Source: a methanogenic archaeon (GTDB lineage: Archaea > Thermoplasmatota > Thermoplasmata > Methanomassiliicoccales > Methanomethylophilaceae). From it: 13,046 nucleotides of DNA. The notes beneath the pieces were generated by a model. The model was not told the origin of the DNA. It was given only the letters and a program-made list of their open reading frames with translations, and did not search any database. The DNA lies in NCBI GenBank assembly GCA_902787415.1, contig CADAGG010000033.1:1-13046 (forward strand), given 5' to 3'. Numbering within the stretch: the first letter of the stretch is position 1; each line of letters begins with the position of its first letter. This document shows, one piece after another, positions 5,944 through 13,046 of the stretch. The translations under genes were made by a program, and so were the position numbers.

Positions 5944-7341
5944 ATGAACGAGCTGCTCGACAGGAAACATACGGGTATGTTACTGGCAGTGGTGTTTTTC
6001 GCCACCTTCATGGACGGAGTGGACGGAAGCATCGTCAACGTCGCCCTTCCCGACATAGGCAGTTCGTTCGGTGTCGATACCGGCACCGTTTCGTGGGTGT
6101 CCATCACCTACATGATGATCCTGGCAGGTACCCTGGTGGCCTTCGCCAGGATCGCGGCCGACAAGGGCATCAGGCTCATCATGGCCCTCGGCCTTGCAAT
6201 CTTCACGATAAGCTCGCTCTTCTGCGGCATCTCCGTCTCGTTCCCCATGCTCATCGCGGCAAGGGCCGCCCAGGCCGTGGGTGCGGGCATGATGGCCGCC
6301 GCGGGCCCCATGTGCTGCGTGGTCCACCTGCCCCCGGAGAAGCTCGCCTTCGGCCTTTCCATCGTCACCATCGGCGCCTCGATGGGTTTCGCCATCGGGC
6401 CCGCCCTCGGAGGGGCCATCGTCAACTTCACCGACTGGAACTGGATCTTCCTGATCAACATCCCTCTGGGATTGGTCGCCGTCCCGCTGATGCTCATGGC
6501 CGTGCCGAAGGGCACCGTACCTGCCAGGAAGTCCACCCTGGACAAGGCGGGCGCCTTATTGCTGCTGGTGGCGATAGTCCTCATCACCTTCGCGATCGAG
6601 ACTCTCTCCCACTCCGATATGAGGATGTATTCCGTCATCGCCGGAGCGGTGGGGCTGGCCGTCCTGGTGGTATTCATCCGCGTCGAGCGGAACCGCGAGA
6701 ACCCCCTCCTGAAACTCTCCATGTTCAGACGCTGGGACTTCGCCCTCATCTTCATAACCCTGATGGAGATCAACATGGTCTTCATGGGCATCCTGTATCT
6801 CGTGCCGTTCTATGCCGAGATATGTCTGGGGATGTCTTCCCTCACCACCGGGCTGTTCCTGCTGTCCTCGCCGCTGGTGACCGCCATCTTCGGCATGCCC
6901 CTGGCAAGGCTCTCAGACACCAAGGGCAGGATGATCTTCTGCGTCCTGTCGGGATTGTTCGCCGTGGCGACGTTCATCATCTTCATCCTCGCGGCGGACA
7001 ACATGCACTGGGCGCTGTTCCTGACCACCATGATCCTCATGGGACTCTCCTGGGCCTGCGTAGGCGGCCCCATGGCCTCGCGCCTGGTCGAACATGCGGG
7101 AGACGAACCCGAGATGGCATCCTCCCTCACCAACGAGGCATATTACATCGGAGGGGCAATAGGTACCGCTCTCACCGCACTCGTTTTCACCCTCGCCTCG
7201 GGCACGGACGGGATCGACATCGATTCGCTCACCGCCCCCGTGTTCCTGAGCGGCATCACCGTGGTTTCAGCAGTACTGCTGGTCATCTCCGCGTCCATCG
7301 CGGTGCTGTCCTTCATCGTGAAGGACGAGAAGAAGTTCTGA
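5944..7341 (+). CDS. MFS transporter, DHA2 (EmrB/QacA-like) drug:H+ antiporter family
   Basis: This 465-residue integral membrane exporter is expected to use the proton gradient to expel drugs or other small amphiphiles. TM1 carries FMDGVDGSIVNVALPDI with D24 and D27, the DHA2 form of the LDxTIVNVALP signature. WVSITYMM at 51-58 resembles the conserved W(V/I)xTxYxL of TM2. Motif B is AARAAQAVGAGMM with R107. Antiporter motif C is IGPALGGAIV (151-160). Then come the typical WNWIFLINIPLG, and a second-half motif A RLSDTKGRM. Length and motifs fit the 14-helix group. The frame is open far upstream, but the ATG at 5944 is preferred because the protein similarity begins there, a TATA box lies 24 nt before it, and upstream residues overlap the TctA-family gene with non-coding-like composition. 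It is convergent with the thioesterase gene, with only 2 bp between stops. Confidence 0.9.
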   Translation: MNELLDRKHTGMLLAVVFFATFMDGVDGSIVNVALPDIGSSFGVDTGTVSWVSITYMMILAGTLVAFARIAADKGIRLIMALGLAIFTISSLFCGISVSFPMLIAARAAQAVGAGMMAAAGPMCCVVHLPPEKLAFGLSIVTIGASMGFAIGPALGGAIVNFTDWNWIFLINIPLGLVAVPLMLMAVPKGTVPARKSTLDKAGALLLLVAIVLITFAIETLSHSDMRMYSVIAGAVGLAVLVVFIRVERNRENPLLKLSMFRRWDFALIFITLMEINMVFMGILYLVPFYAEICLGMSSLTTGLFLLSSPLVTAIFGMPLARLSDTKGRMIFCVLSGLFAVATFIIFILAADNMHWALFLTTMILMGLSWACVGGPMASRLVEHAGDEPEMASSLTNEAYYIGGAIGTALTALVFTLASGTDGIDIDSLTAPVFLSGITVVSAVLLVISASIAVLSFIVKDEKKF

Positions 7342-7343
7342 GC

Positions 7344-7730
7344 TCACCTGAGCTTCGCTTCGGCCTTCGCCATGAACTTGTCGGAATGGACTATGAAGCG
7401 CTCGTGGAACCCTGTGCCCACATCCCCGAAGGCATCGGTGACGGAGACCGCGAACCTGATGCGGGCCCGGTCCACCTCGGTCACGGTCACCCTGCAGAGG
7501 ACCTCGGTCCCCACGGGGGATGCCGACACGTGCCTGATGTCCACCAGGGTGCCCACGGTGGTGTCCCCCTCGGGCAGGTAGGGGGCCACGGCGGCGGAGG
7601 CCGCCTCCTCCACCAGCAGGATCATCCTGGGGGTGGCGAGGACCGGCAGCGTACCGCTCCCCCAGGAGAGCGCGGTATCCTTTTCCTCGACGGCAAGCCT
7701 CTTCTCAAAAACTAGTCCTGGGACTATCAT
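7344..7730 (-). CDS. FlK-like hot-dog thioesterase
   Basis: The 128-residue protein resembles the fluoroacetyl-CoA thioesterase FlK group. From the start at 7730, it reads MIVPGLVFEKRLAVEEKDTA, then SGTLPVLATPRMILLVEEAA, IRHVSASPVG, and ends TGFHERFIVHSDKFMAK, close to the FlK ending HERAVIHLEKFNAK. The catalytic Thr, Glu and His of FlK align with T33, E41 and H67 (T and E are eight residues apart in both). The likely reaction is hydrolysis of a short acyl-CoA; the substrate is unknown, and most archaeal relatives are not expected to see fluoroacetate. The frame allows a longer start at 7790 (148 residues). The ATG at 7730 is preferred because it matches the family's usual length and has a TATA-like CAAATATC 25 nt upstream, which would otherwise be inside the gene. 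Function beyond the family is inference. Confidence 0.8.
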   Translation of the reverse strand: MIVPGLVFEKRLAVEEKDTALSWGSGTLPVLATPRMILLVEEAASAAVAPYLPEGDTTVGTLVDIRHVSASPVGTEVLCRVTVTEVDRARIRFAVSVTDAFGDVGTGFHERFIVHSDKFMAKAEAKLR

Positions 7731-7750
7731 GAGGACCTCATCCCCGAACC

Positions 7751-7758
7751 GATATTTG
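7751..7758 (-). promoter_or_regulatory. TATA-like element of the thioesterase gene
   Basis: On the minus strand CAAATATC is centred about 25 nt before the ATG at 7730. A second similar CAATATCC lies at 7767-7760. The position predicts a leaderless message and argues against the longer start at 7790. Confidence 0.45.
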
Positions 7759-7798
7759 GATATTGGCGAAGGACCCGCCGGCCGTTCCACTCGGAACC

Positions 7799-7808
7799 CA
7801 TTTATTGG
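7799..7808 (+). promoter_or_regulatory. TATA-like element of the helicase-nuclease gene
   Basis: CATTTATTGG is centred about 28 nt before an ATG at 7831 and 36 nt before the gene's own ATG at 7839. With usual spacing the message would begin near 7829, leaving an approximately 10-nt leader. A weaker CTACATAC (7813-7820), centred at about 7816, is closer to the spacing seen at other genes. Which of the two is used is unclear. Confidence 0.4.
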
Positions 7809-7838
7809 GGAATCTACATACCCACCGCGGATGGGACC

Positions 7839-10800
7839 ATGAGCTTGGAGAACGAATTATTCCACGAGCTGTTACTGACGAGGGATGACCTCAGGAAGAA
7901 GAACGCAAATGCCAACGGAAGGGAGCCGCCCGTATGCAGCGACGAAGCCCTGAAGGAGATGGCGCAGCGCGTGCCTACCAAGCTGGAGGATTTCAAGGCC
8001 ATAGAGGGCATCGGCGACCGTTTCGTCGAACAGTACGGCCCGGCCTTCCTCGCGGTCACCAAGAAATACGCGGTCACAGCGGCCAAGGGTTCCGCCATCG
8101 ACCGCCGTCTGGCCCAGACGCTCAGGGAGCTGCAGAAGAAGCTGGTCAACATCAGCAAGGCCAACCGTCTGCTCTTCCAGCCCAGGACCAGCAAGAAGTA
8201 CTCCTTCGACCCCTGCGTCACCGGACGCGGCACCGAGGCCCTGGGCCTCATATTCGGGAGCAAGAGGGTCGTCAACCTCTGCGACGCCAAATCCAAGGAG
8301 GAGGCGAAGGTCTTCAAACGCGTCAACGAGATCATCAGGGAGGTCAACCGCGACCAGAGGGAGAAGGGAGCCTTCGACCTCTACCTTGCGTATCCCTTCG
8401 TCGAGGGCCGTCTCGTCGGCGACGACGATTTCCCCATCCGCGCCCCCCTCGCACTCTTCCCCGTCACCATGGAGAAGGAGGGCACCGTCATCAAGCTCAG
8501 GATGGACGACAGCAGGGATGCCGTGTTCAACAACACCCTCCTGCTCGCTTCCATGAAGATCGGCGGCAGGAACCGTCCCCTGCCCGACAACGTCATCGAG
8601 ACCTACGACGAGAAGAACTTCATCAACGATCTCAAGCAGTTCTACGAGGGCGAGGGCATGCACCTCGAGTTCCCCCCGAAGAAGACCGTCACCGAGTTCA
8701 CCGAGTACAGGGTGTCCGAGTTCCCCGACTACGCGCCGGGAGAGCTCCACGTGGTCCACAACATCGTGGTCGGGAAGTATCCGTCCTACTCCAGTTTCAT
8801 CCAGAGGGACTTCGACACCCTCCTGTCCGGGAAGGAGATCAACAACAGCCTCTCCGACCTCATCAAGGACCTCAACAACGAGGACTTCTATTCCGACTAC
8901 CCCCTGCCCCTGTCCGACGAGGACATGAAGTCCCAGGGGGTCATGGCGTCGGAGAAGGAGCTCTACTACATCAACTCGCTCAACAGCGCCCAGGAGAACA
9001 TCCTGACCGCCATCCAGAAGAAGGACGAGCTCGTCGTGCAGGGCCCTCCCGGCACCGGTAAGTCGCAGGTCATCACCGGACTCATCTCTGCCGCGGTGGC
9101 CACCGGGAAGACCGTGCTGATGGTGTCCGAGAAGAAGACCGCCCTCGACGTCGTGTACTCGAGGATGGGCCCCCTCTCCAAGTTCTGCATGCAGATCGAC
9201 GACACCGCCGACAAGGAGAGCTTCTACAAGCAGCTGTCCACCATGCTCAGCATCCAGCCCGTGGCCCAGTCCGTCAGCGTGGATGCCATCTCCGCGGAGA
9301 TCGACCGCGACATCGGCAAGCTCACGCACATCGCGTCCGAGGTGTACGACGAGGGGGACTTCGGCATCCCCGCCTGCAGCCTCTACGCCATGGACCCGTG
9401 GCTCGACCTCAACGACAAGGTCCAGTACGAGGCCTACAAGCGCTACAAGGACGGCGTCGCGCCCGCCCTCACCCGCGCCGACTTCCCCACCGTCAAGGAC
9501 CTGCACGTCAAGTTCTCCAACCCCGTTCTGGTCAACAACATCCGCGACTACGAGAACGTCCTCGACAAATCCCCGTGGATGGCCTTCATGAAGGCCGACC
9601 TCAGCAGCTACGAGCTCAGCGAGATGAAGGCCGACCTCGAGCGCCTGGACGCCGAGGTCAGGGACCTCAACAGCAAGGGATTCATCTCCAGGCTGTTCTC
9701 CAAGGGCAAGGTCACCCGCGACGCCACCGACCTCGCGAACAAGTACTTCACCAACTTCAGCAACAAGACCATAGAGGAGATCAAGAACGACCCCGTGGCC
9801 CTCATCGACACCGTCGACGACTACGACGTGTTCTGCGCCAGGTCCACCGTCTACCGCGGACTCACCGACATGGAGAAGGACTACGGCAAGAGCCTCCTCG
9901 ACCTCAGCAGGGACATGAGGAGCTCGGACTCCACCACCAATGACGAGATCTACCGGTTCATCCTCAACGACCACCTGCAGAGGTTCGACGCCTCCCACAA
10001 GGACATCCTCCAGGAGCTCCACGACTTCGACAGCATCATCGCCAACATCGACCGCAACATGACGCAGAAGCGCGCCATGACCCGCAAGATGATGGAGAGC
10101 ATCCTCAGCAACGACCTCAGGTACATCACCGAATCCAAGAGGAGGGGCGATATAGCCAGGATCGTCGAGAACAAGAGGAAGTGGAGCCTCAACAAGTTCA
10201 TCAACCGCTACGGGTTCGAACTCTTCAAGGGCATCCGCGTCTGGCTGCTCACACCCGAGGTGGTGTCCGACATCATCCCCATGGAGATGGGTCTGTTCGA
10301 CCTGCTGATCTTCGACGAAGCATCGCAGATGTACGTCGAGAAGGGGATCCCCTCCATCTACCGCGCCAAGAAGGTCGTCATCGCCGGCGACCACAAGCAG
10401 CTCAGGCCCTCCAGCCTCGGTACCGGGAGGGTCAGCTACGACGAGGACGAGGATGACGAGGACGAGATGGTCAACGGCGCCCTCGAGGAGGAGAGCCTCC
10501 TCGACCTGGCCCGCGCCAGGTACGACAGCATCCTGCTGAACTTCCACTACAGGTCCCGCTACGAGGAGCTCATCGCATTCTCCAACTACGCCTTCTACGG
10601 TGGCAAGCTGTACGTCTCCCCCAACATCGTCCAGCCCGAGAGGCCTCCCATAGAGGTGATCAAAGTGGACGGAACCTGGGTGGACAGGCACAACGAGGCC
10701 GAGGCGGACAAGGTCGTGGAAATCCTAAGAGAATTCTTCCTGACCAGGCAGAACCGCGAGACCGTCGGCATCATCACCTTCAATGTGTCGCAGCGCGACC

Positions 10801-11579
10801 TCGTGTACGACAGGATCGAGGACTACGCCGCCACCGACCCCGCCTTCGCCACCGCCGTCTCCGAGGAGATGAAGCGCTTCGACAACGGGGAGGACGTCGG
10901 TCTCTTCGTGAAGAACATCGAGTCCGTGCAGGGAGACGAGAGAGACGTGATCATATTCTCCGTCGCCTACGCCAAGAACGAGGACGGCAAGTTCATGCAG
11001 AGGTTCGGATGGCTGAACATGCGCGGAGGCGAGAACAGGCTCAACGTGGCCATCTCCCGCGCCAAGAAGAAGATCTACATCGTGGACTCCATCGAGCCCG
11101 AGGAGCTCCAGGTCGACAACCTCAAGAGCGACGGCCCCAGGATCCTCAAGAAGTACCTCCAGTACGCCAAGTCCGTCAGCGATGGCAACACCCCTCTGGC
11201 ACATTCCATCCTGCAGAGCTTCGTGCCTCATCAGGAAGAGTATGCGGACGAGATCGGCAGCGAGACCCCCGTCATGAACAGGGTCTACACCGCCCTGGTC
11301 AGGAAGGGCTACACCGTCGAGAAGAACATCGGAATCGGCGGATACAGCATCGACCTGGCGGTCAAGCAGGACAACAAATTCATCCTCGGAATCGAATGCG
11401 ACAGCCACATCTATTCGCTCTCGAAGGACACCAGGGAGAGGGACTACCACCGCCAGAAGTACCTCGAATCGAGAGGCTGGCACATCCACAGGGTCTGGAC
11501 CCCCGGCATGTACAAGAACCCCGAGGCCGAGATCGCCAAGATTGTCACCGCCATCGAGCATGCGCAGCTTTCCTCCTGA
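7839..11579 (+). CDS. HRDC-DUF4011-SF1 helicase-Vsr-like nuclease fusion (COG1112)
   Basis: This is a 1246-residue multidomain DNA- or RNA-processing protein. Residues 33-77 (CSDEALKEMAQRVPTKLEDF, then AIEGIGDRFVEQYG) match an HRDC nucleic-acid-binding domain. From about 92 to 390, starting RRLAQTLRELQKKLVNISKANRLL, it resembles the DUF4011 region of COG1112 helicases. The SF1 Upf1-like helicase has Walker A GPPGTGKS (402-409), motif II DEAS (826-829), motif III GDHKQLRPS (from 850), HYRSR (903-907), VQGDERD (from 1030) and motif VI NVAISRAKK with R1074. About 415 residues with charged, possibly coiled-coil stretches separate motifs I and II. The C-terminal 90 residues form a PD-(D/E)xK/Vsr-like nuclease (MTES_1575/DUF559 type): D1172, 13 residues on E1186-C-D1188, then H1190. 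It likely unwinds and cuts nucleic acid, in repair or anti-phage defence; which is inference. It appears to be a single gene, with its own divergent promoter region. Confidence 0.85.
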   Translation: MSLENELFHELLLTRDDLRKKNANANGREPPVCSDEALKEMAQRVPTKLEDFKAIEGIGDRFVEQYGPAFLAVTKKYAVTAAKGSAIDRRLAQTLRELQKKLVNISKANRLLFQPRTSKKYSFDPCVTGRGTEALGLIFGSKRVVNLCDAKSKEEAKVFKRVNEIIREVNRDQREKGAFDLYLAYPFVEGRLVGDDDFPIRAPLALFPVTMEKEGTVIKLRMDDSRDAVFNNTLLLASMKIGGRNRPLPDNVIETYDEKNFINDLKQFYEGEGMHLEFPPKKTVTEFTEYRVSEFPDYAPGELHVVHNIVVGKYPSYSSFIQRDFDTLLSGKEINNSLSDLIKDLNNEDFYSDYPLPLSDEDMKSQGVMASEKELYYINSLNSAQENILTAIQKKDELVVQGPPGTGKSQVITGLISAAVATGKTVLMVSEKKTALDVVYSRMGPLSKFCMQIDDTADKESFYKQLSTMLSIQPVAQSVSVDAISAEIDRDIGKLTHIASEVYDEGDFGIPACSLYAMDPWLDLNDKVQYEAYKRYKDGVAPALTRADFPTVKDLHVKFSNPVLVNNIRDYENVLDKSPWMAFMKADLSSYELSEMKADLERLDAEVRDLNSKGFISRLFSKGKVTRDATDLANKYFTNFSNKTIEEIKNDPVALIDTVDDYDVFCARSTVYRGLTDMEKDYGKSLLDLSRDMRSSDSTTNDEIYRFILNDHLQRFDASHKDILQELHDFDSIIANIDRNMTQKRAMTRKMMESILSNDLRYITESKRRGDIARIVENKRKWSLNKFINRYGFELFKGIRVWLLTPEVVSDIIPMEMGLFDLLIFDEASQMYVEKGIPSIYRAKKVVIAGDHKQLRPSSLGTGRVSYDEDEDDEDEMVNGALEEESLLDLARARYDSILLNFHYRSRYEELIAFSNYAFYGGKLYVSPNIVQPERPPIEVIKVDGTWVDRHNEAEADKVVEILREFFLTRQNRETVGIITFNVSQRDLVYDRIEDYAATDPAFATAVSEEMKRFDNGEDVGLFVKNIESVQGDERDVIIFSVAYAKNEDGKFMQRFGWLNMRGGENRLNVAISRAKKKIYIVDSIEPEELQVDNLKSDGPRILKKYLQYAKSVSDGNTPLAHSILQSFVPHQEEYADEIGSETPVMNRVYTALVRKGYTVEKNIGIGGYSIDLAVKQDNKFILGIECDSHIYSLSKDTRERDYHRQKYLESRGWHIHRVWTPGMYKNPEAEIAKIVTAIEHAQLSS

Positions 11580-11589
11580 ACGGCAAGGG

Positions 11590-11615
11590 TATTAATAATG
11601 TCATGAAAATTATTA
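11590..11615 (+). promoter_or_regulatory. Promoter and candidate operator of the copper genes
   Basis: TATTAATAATG (11590-11600) is centred about 24-25 nt before the ATG at 11619, predicting a leaderless message. Overlapping it is a perfect 7-bp inverted repeat, TAATAAT (11593-11599) and ATTATTA (11609-11615), with a 9-nt spacer. A metal-responsive repressor bound here would cover both the TATA box and the start. The repeat is seen directly; its A/T-only arms mean it could be chance. Confidence 0.45.
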
Positions 11616-11618
11616 CAC

Positions 11619-11834
11619 ATGGCTAAATTGAAGCTCAAGATCGACGGAATGGCCTGCGAGATGTGCGTCGCGAAGGTCGAGGAAGCCCTGAAGAACAAGG
11701 GCGTCTCCGACCTCCAGGTCAAGATCGGTTCCGCCTCGTGCACCTACGACGAGTCCTCGGTCACCGAGGAACAGCTCGTGGAAGCGGTGGTGGACGCCGG
11801 TTTCCCCGCCAAGATCAAGAAGGGCCTGTTCTGA
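11619..11834 (+). CDS. copZ: Heavy-metal-associated domain protein, CopZ-like copper chaperone
   Basis: This 71-residue protein is a single HMA (ferredoxin-like) domain. The metal-binding loop GMACEMC places C13 and C16 for Cu(I), between the first strand LKLKIDG and the helix [10 protein letters not shown]. The remaining strands [13 protein letters not shown] and the helix [13 protein letters not shown] complete the fold. The expected role is to carry cytosolic Cu(I) to the P1B ATPase encoded 1 bp downstream. The middle of the loop (Ala-Cys-Glu-Met-Cys) is more acidic than the usual CxxC chaperone loop. The start at 11619 is fixed by the TATA element about 25 nt before it and by family length. 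A role with another soft metal is possible. Confidence 0.85.
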   Translation: MAKLKLKIDGMACEMCVAKVEEALKNKGVSDLQVKIGSASCTYDESSVTEEQLVEAVVDAGFPAKIKKGLF

Positions 11835-11835
11835 T

Positions 11836-13046
11836 ATGAGCGAACAGAAGGAGACGCTCCGCATAGGCGGCATGTCCTGCGCTGCCTGCGCGGTAAAGAT
11901 CGAGAACTCCACCAGGAAGCTCCCCGGCGTCACCGGCAGCGTTGCCAATTTCGGCAATAACACCGCCACGGTGACTTATGACGATTCCAGGACGTCCCAC
12001 GAGGATGTCGTCAAGGCCATCGTGAAGGCGGGATACACGGTCATCGAGGGCGATTCCACCGAGGCCGACCGCAGGGAGGCCAGAGAGAGGAAGGTCAATC
12101 TCGCCATAGCGATGGTTTTCGCCATCCCCCTGACGGTATACGCCATGGTGGGCATGCTCACCGACATAAACGTCCCCTTCGAACACGATAACAACCACAT
12201 CACCTATGCCGCCATCCAGATGGTGCTGTGCATACCCGTCCTGTGGTCTGGCAGGAGGTTCTACATACGCGGCATCCCCGCGCTCCTCCGCGGAAGCCCC
12301 AACATGGATACCCTCGTCGCCTTGGGAACGGGCATAGGCTTCACTTACAGCGTCTATCTCCTGGCCATGATGATCTCGGTCAACGAACCCGAGGCCAACA
12401 TGGACTACATGATGCACCTGGCCTTCGATTCGGCAGCCATGATCATCGCCTTCGTCTCCATCGGGAAGTACCTGGAGGCCATGGGCAAGGTCAAGACCAA
12501 CGATGCCGTCAGCGAACTCCTGAGGAGGGAGCCGCAGGAGGCCTCGGTCATCCGTGACGGAAAAGAGGTCAGGATCCCTGCCTCGGAGGTCGAGGTCGGC
12601 GACACCGTCCTGGTCAGGGCGGGGGAGAGCATCCCTGTGGACGGTACCGTCATCGACGGCGGTTCGGACGTGGACGAATCCATGCTCACCGGGGAGAGCG
12701 TCCCCGTGATGAAGAACGTGGGGGATACTGTGTACACCGCCACGGTCAACGGCTCCGGCAGCCTCCGCATCAGGACGGAACAGACCGGCAAGGATACTCT
12801 GCTCCATCAGATCGTCTCGATGATCGAGGGGGCACAGGGCACCAAGGCCCCCATCGCCCGCATGGCCGACAAGGTCGCAGGGGTGTTCGTCCCCGCGGTG
12901 CTGCTCATAGCCGTTGCATGCTGCGCGGTATGGTTCCTCTCGGGAAGGAGCGCGTCGTTCTCGGTCACCGTGATGGTCTCCGTCCTCGTGATATCCTGTC
13001 CCTGCGCCCTCGGACTTGCCACGCCGTTGGCCATCATCGTGGGCAC
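11836..13046 (+). CDS. copA: Copper-translocating P1B-type ATPase (3' truncated by window)
   Basis: This P-type ATPase exports Cu(I) across the cytoplasmic membrane. The first 403 codons are visible. A single N-terminal HMA domain has GGMSCAAC (11-18; C15 and C18). TM helices follow from about 88 ([21 protein letters not shown]). [11 protein letters not shown] (154-164) is conserved in copper ATPases. The actuator domain has the TGES phosphatase motif at 285-288. The ion-binding CPC is at 388-390 in [12 protein letters not shown], matching Cu(I)/Ag(I) rather than Zn or Cd pumps of other classes. The phosphorylation DKTGT, the ATP-binding domain and the last two helices would lie beyond the window. 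The start ATG is 1 bp after the CopZ stop, with no own promoter or Shine-Dalgarno, so the two genes are presumably one bicistronic copper-resistance unit. Confidence 0.93.
   Translation, partial: MSEQKETLRIGGMSCAACAVKIENSTRKLPGVTGSVANFGNNTATVTYDDSRTSHEDVVKAIVKAGYTVIEGDSTEADRREARERKVNLAIAMVFAIPLTVYAMVGMLTDINVPFEHDNNHITYAAIQMVLCIPVLWSGRRFYIRGIPALLRGSPNMDTLVALGTGIGFTYSVYLLAMMISVNEPEANMDYMMHLAFDSAAMIIAFVSIGKYLEAMGKVKTNDAVSELLRREPQEASVIRDGKEVRIPASEVEVGDTVLVRAGESIPVDGTVIDGGSDVDESMLTGESVPVMKNVGDTVYTATVNGSGSLRIRTEQTGKDTLLHQIVSMIEGAQGTKAPIARMADKVAGVFVPAVLLIAVACCAVWFLSGRSASFSVTVMVSVLVISCPCALGLATPLAIIVG

Noticed and set aside
4009..7338. A defence or metabolic operon spanning hpt, TctA-family and MFS genes
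   Set aside because: Each gene has its own TATA-like element and the functions do not form a known pathway.
6093..7715. 540-codon plus-strand frame over the MFS gene
   Set aside because: It is rich in His, Arg, Gly and Pro, which is typical of an out-of-frame reading of GC-rich DNA. The MFS frame carries the real signatures.
7731..7790. Twenty-residue N-terminal extension of the thioesterase
   Set aside because: It would place the TATA-like box inside the gene and exceed the usual family length. It was kept only as an alternative.
7872..10691. 939-codon open frame on the minus strand
   Set aside because: It is the mirror of the helicase-nuclease gene, whose C/G-ending codons avoid antisense stops. 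The translation is low-complexity (Val, Asp, Glu, Gly, Leu-rich) with no family match.
1..13046. tRNA, rRNA, CRISPR arrays or insertion sequences
   Set aside because: No cloverleaf, regularly spaced repeat, transposase frame or terminal inverted repeats were seen by eye; a tRNAscan or covariance search would be decisive.

Overview
The window looks like a chromosomal segment of a methanogenic or related euryarchaeon, most likely class Thermoplasmata and plausibly order Methanomassiliicoccales. The reasons are an archaeal-type tyrosyl-tRNA synthetase, an archaeal-type hypoxanthine phosphoribosyltransferase, TATA-like boxes centred about 24-26 nt before start codons (leaderless transcription), GC-rich C/G-ending codons in most genes, and no TAG stop among ten visible gene ends. 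The order-level assignment is inference.

Layout: 1-501 is the 3' end of an ABC-2 permease gene, overlapping by 14 bp a DHH/DHHA1 phosphoesterase (488-1483). A perfect 10-bp hairpin spans that gene's stop codon and separates it from the convergent tyrS (minus strand, 1502-2596). The tyrS N-terminus looks damaged or frameshifted. Next comes an AT-rich, foreign-looking stretch (about 2690-4008) with a Fic (AMP-transferase) gene. Its frame is intact except for one TAA codon inside the Fic core, so it is called a pseudogene. Then come hpt (4048-4608), an orphan TctA/COG1784 membrane protein with a GTG start (4652-5911), and a DHA2-type MFS exporter (5944-7341). The exporter converges with a small FlK-like hot-dog thioesterase (minus strand, 7344-7730). 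A divergent 108-bp region leads to a 1246-residue protein that joins an HRDC-like domain, a DUF4011-like region, an SF1 (COG1112, Upf1-like) helicase and a C-terminal Vsr/MTES_1575-like nuclease (7839-11579). The window ends with a copper pair: a CopZ-like metallochaperone (11619-11834) and the first 403 codons of a CopA-type P1B ATPase (11836 to the end).

How the genes work together: only the copper pair, and perhaps the ABC permease/DHH overlap, look like operons. The other genes appear to be single units, each with its own TATA-like element. The two candidates for defence or stress function are the broken Fic module and the helicase-nuclease fusion. They are separated by housekeeping and transport genes, so I do not see a multi-gene defence island. 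The points most worth a second look are the helicase-nuclease fusion, the Fic nonsense codon with its duplicated TATA 11-mer, and the tyrS 5' end. No tRNA, rRNA, CRISPR array or insertion sequence was recognised.
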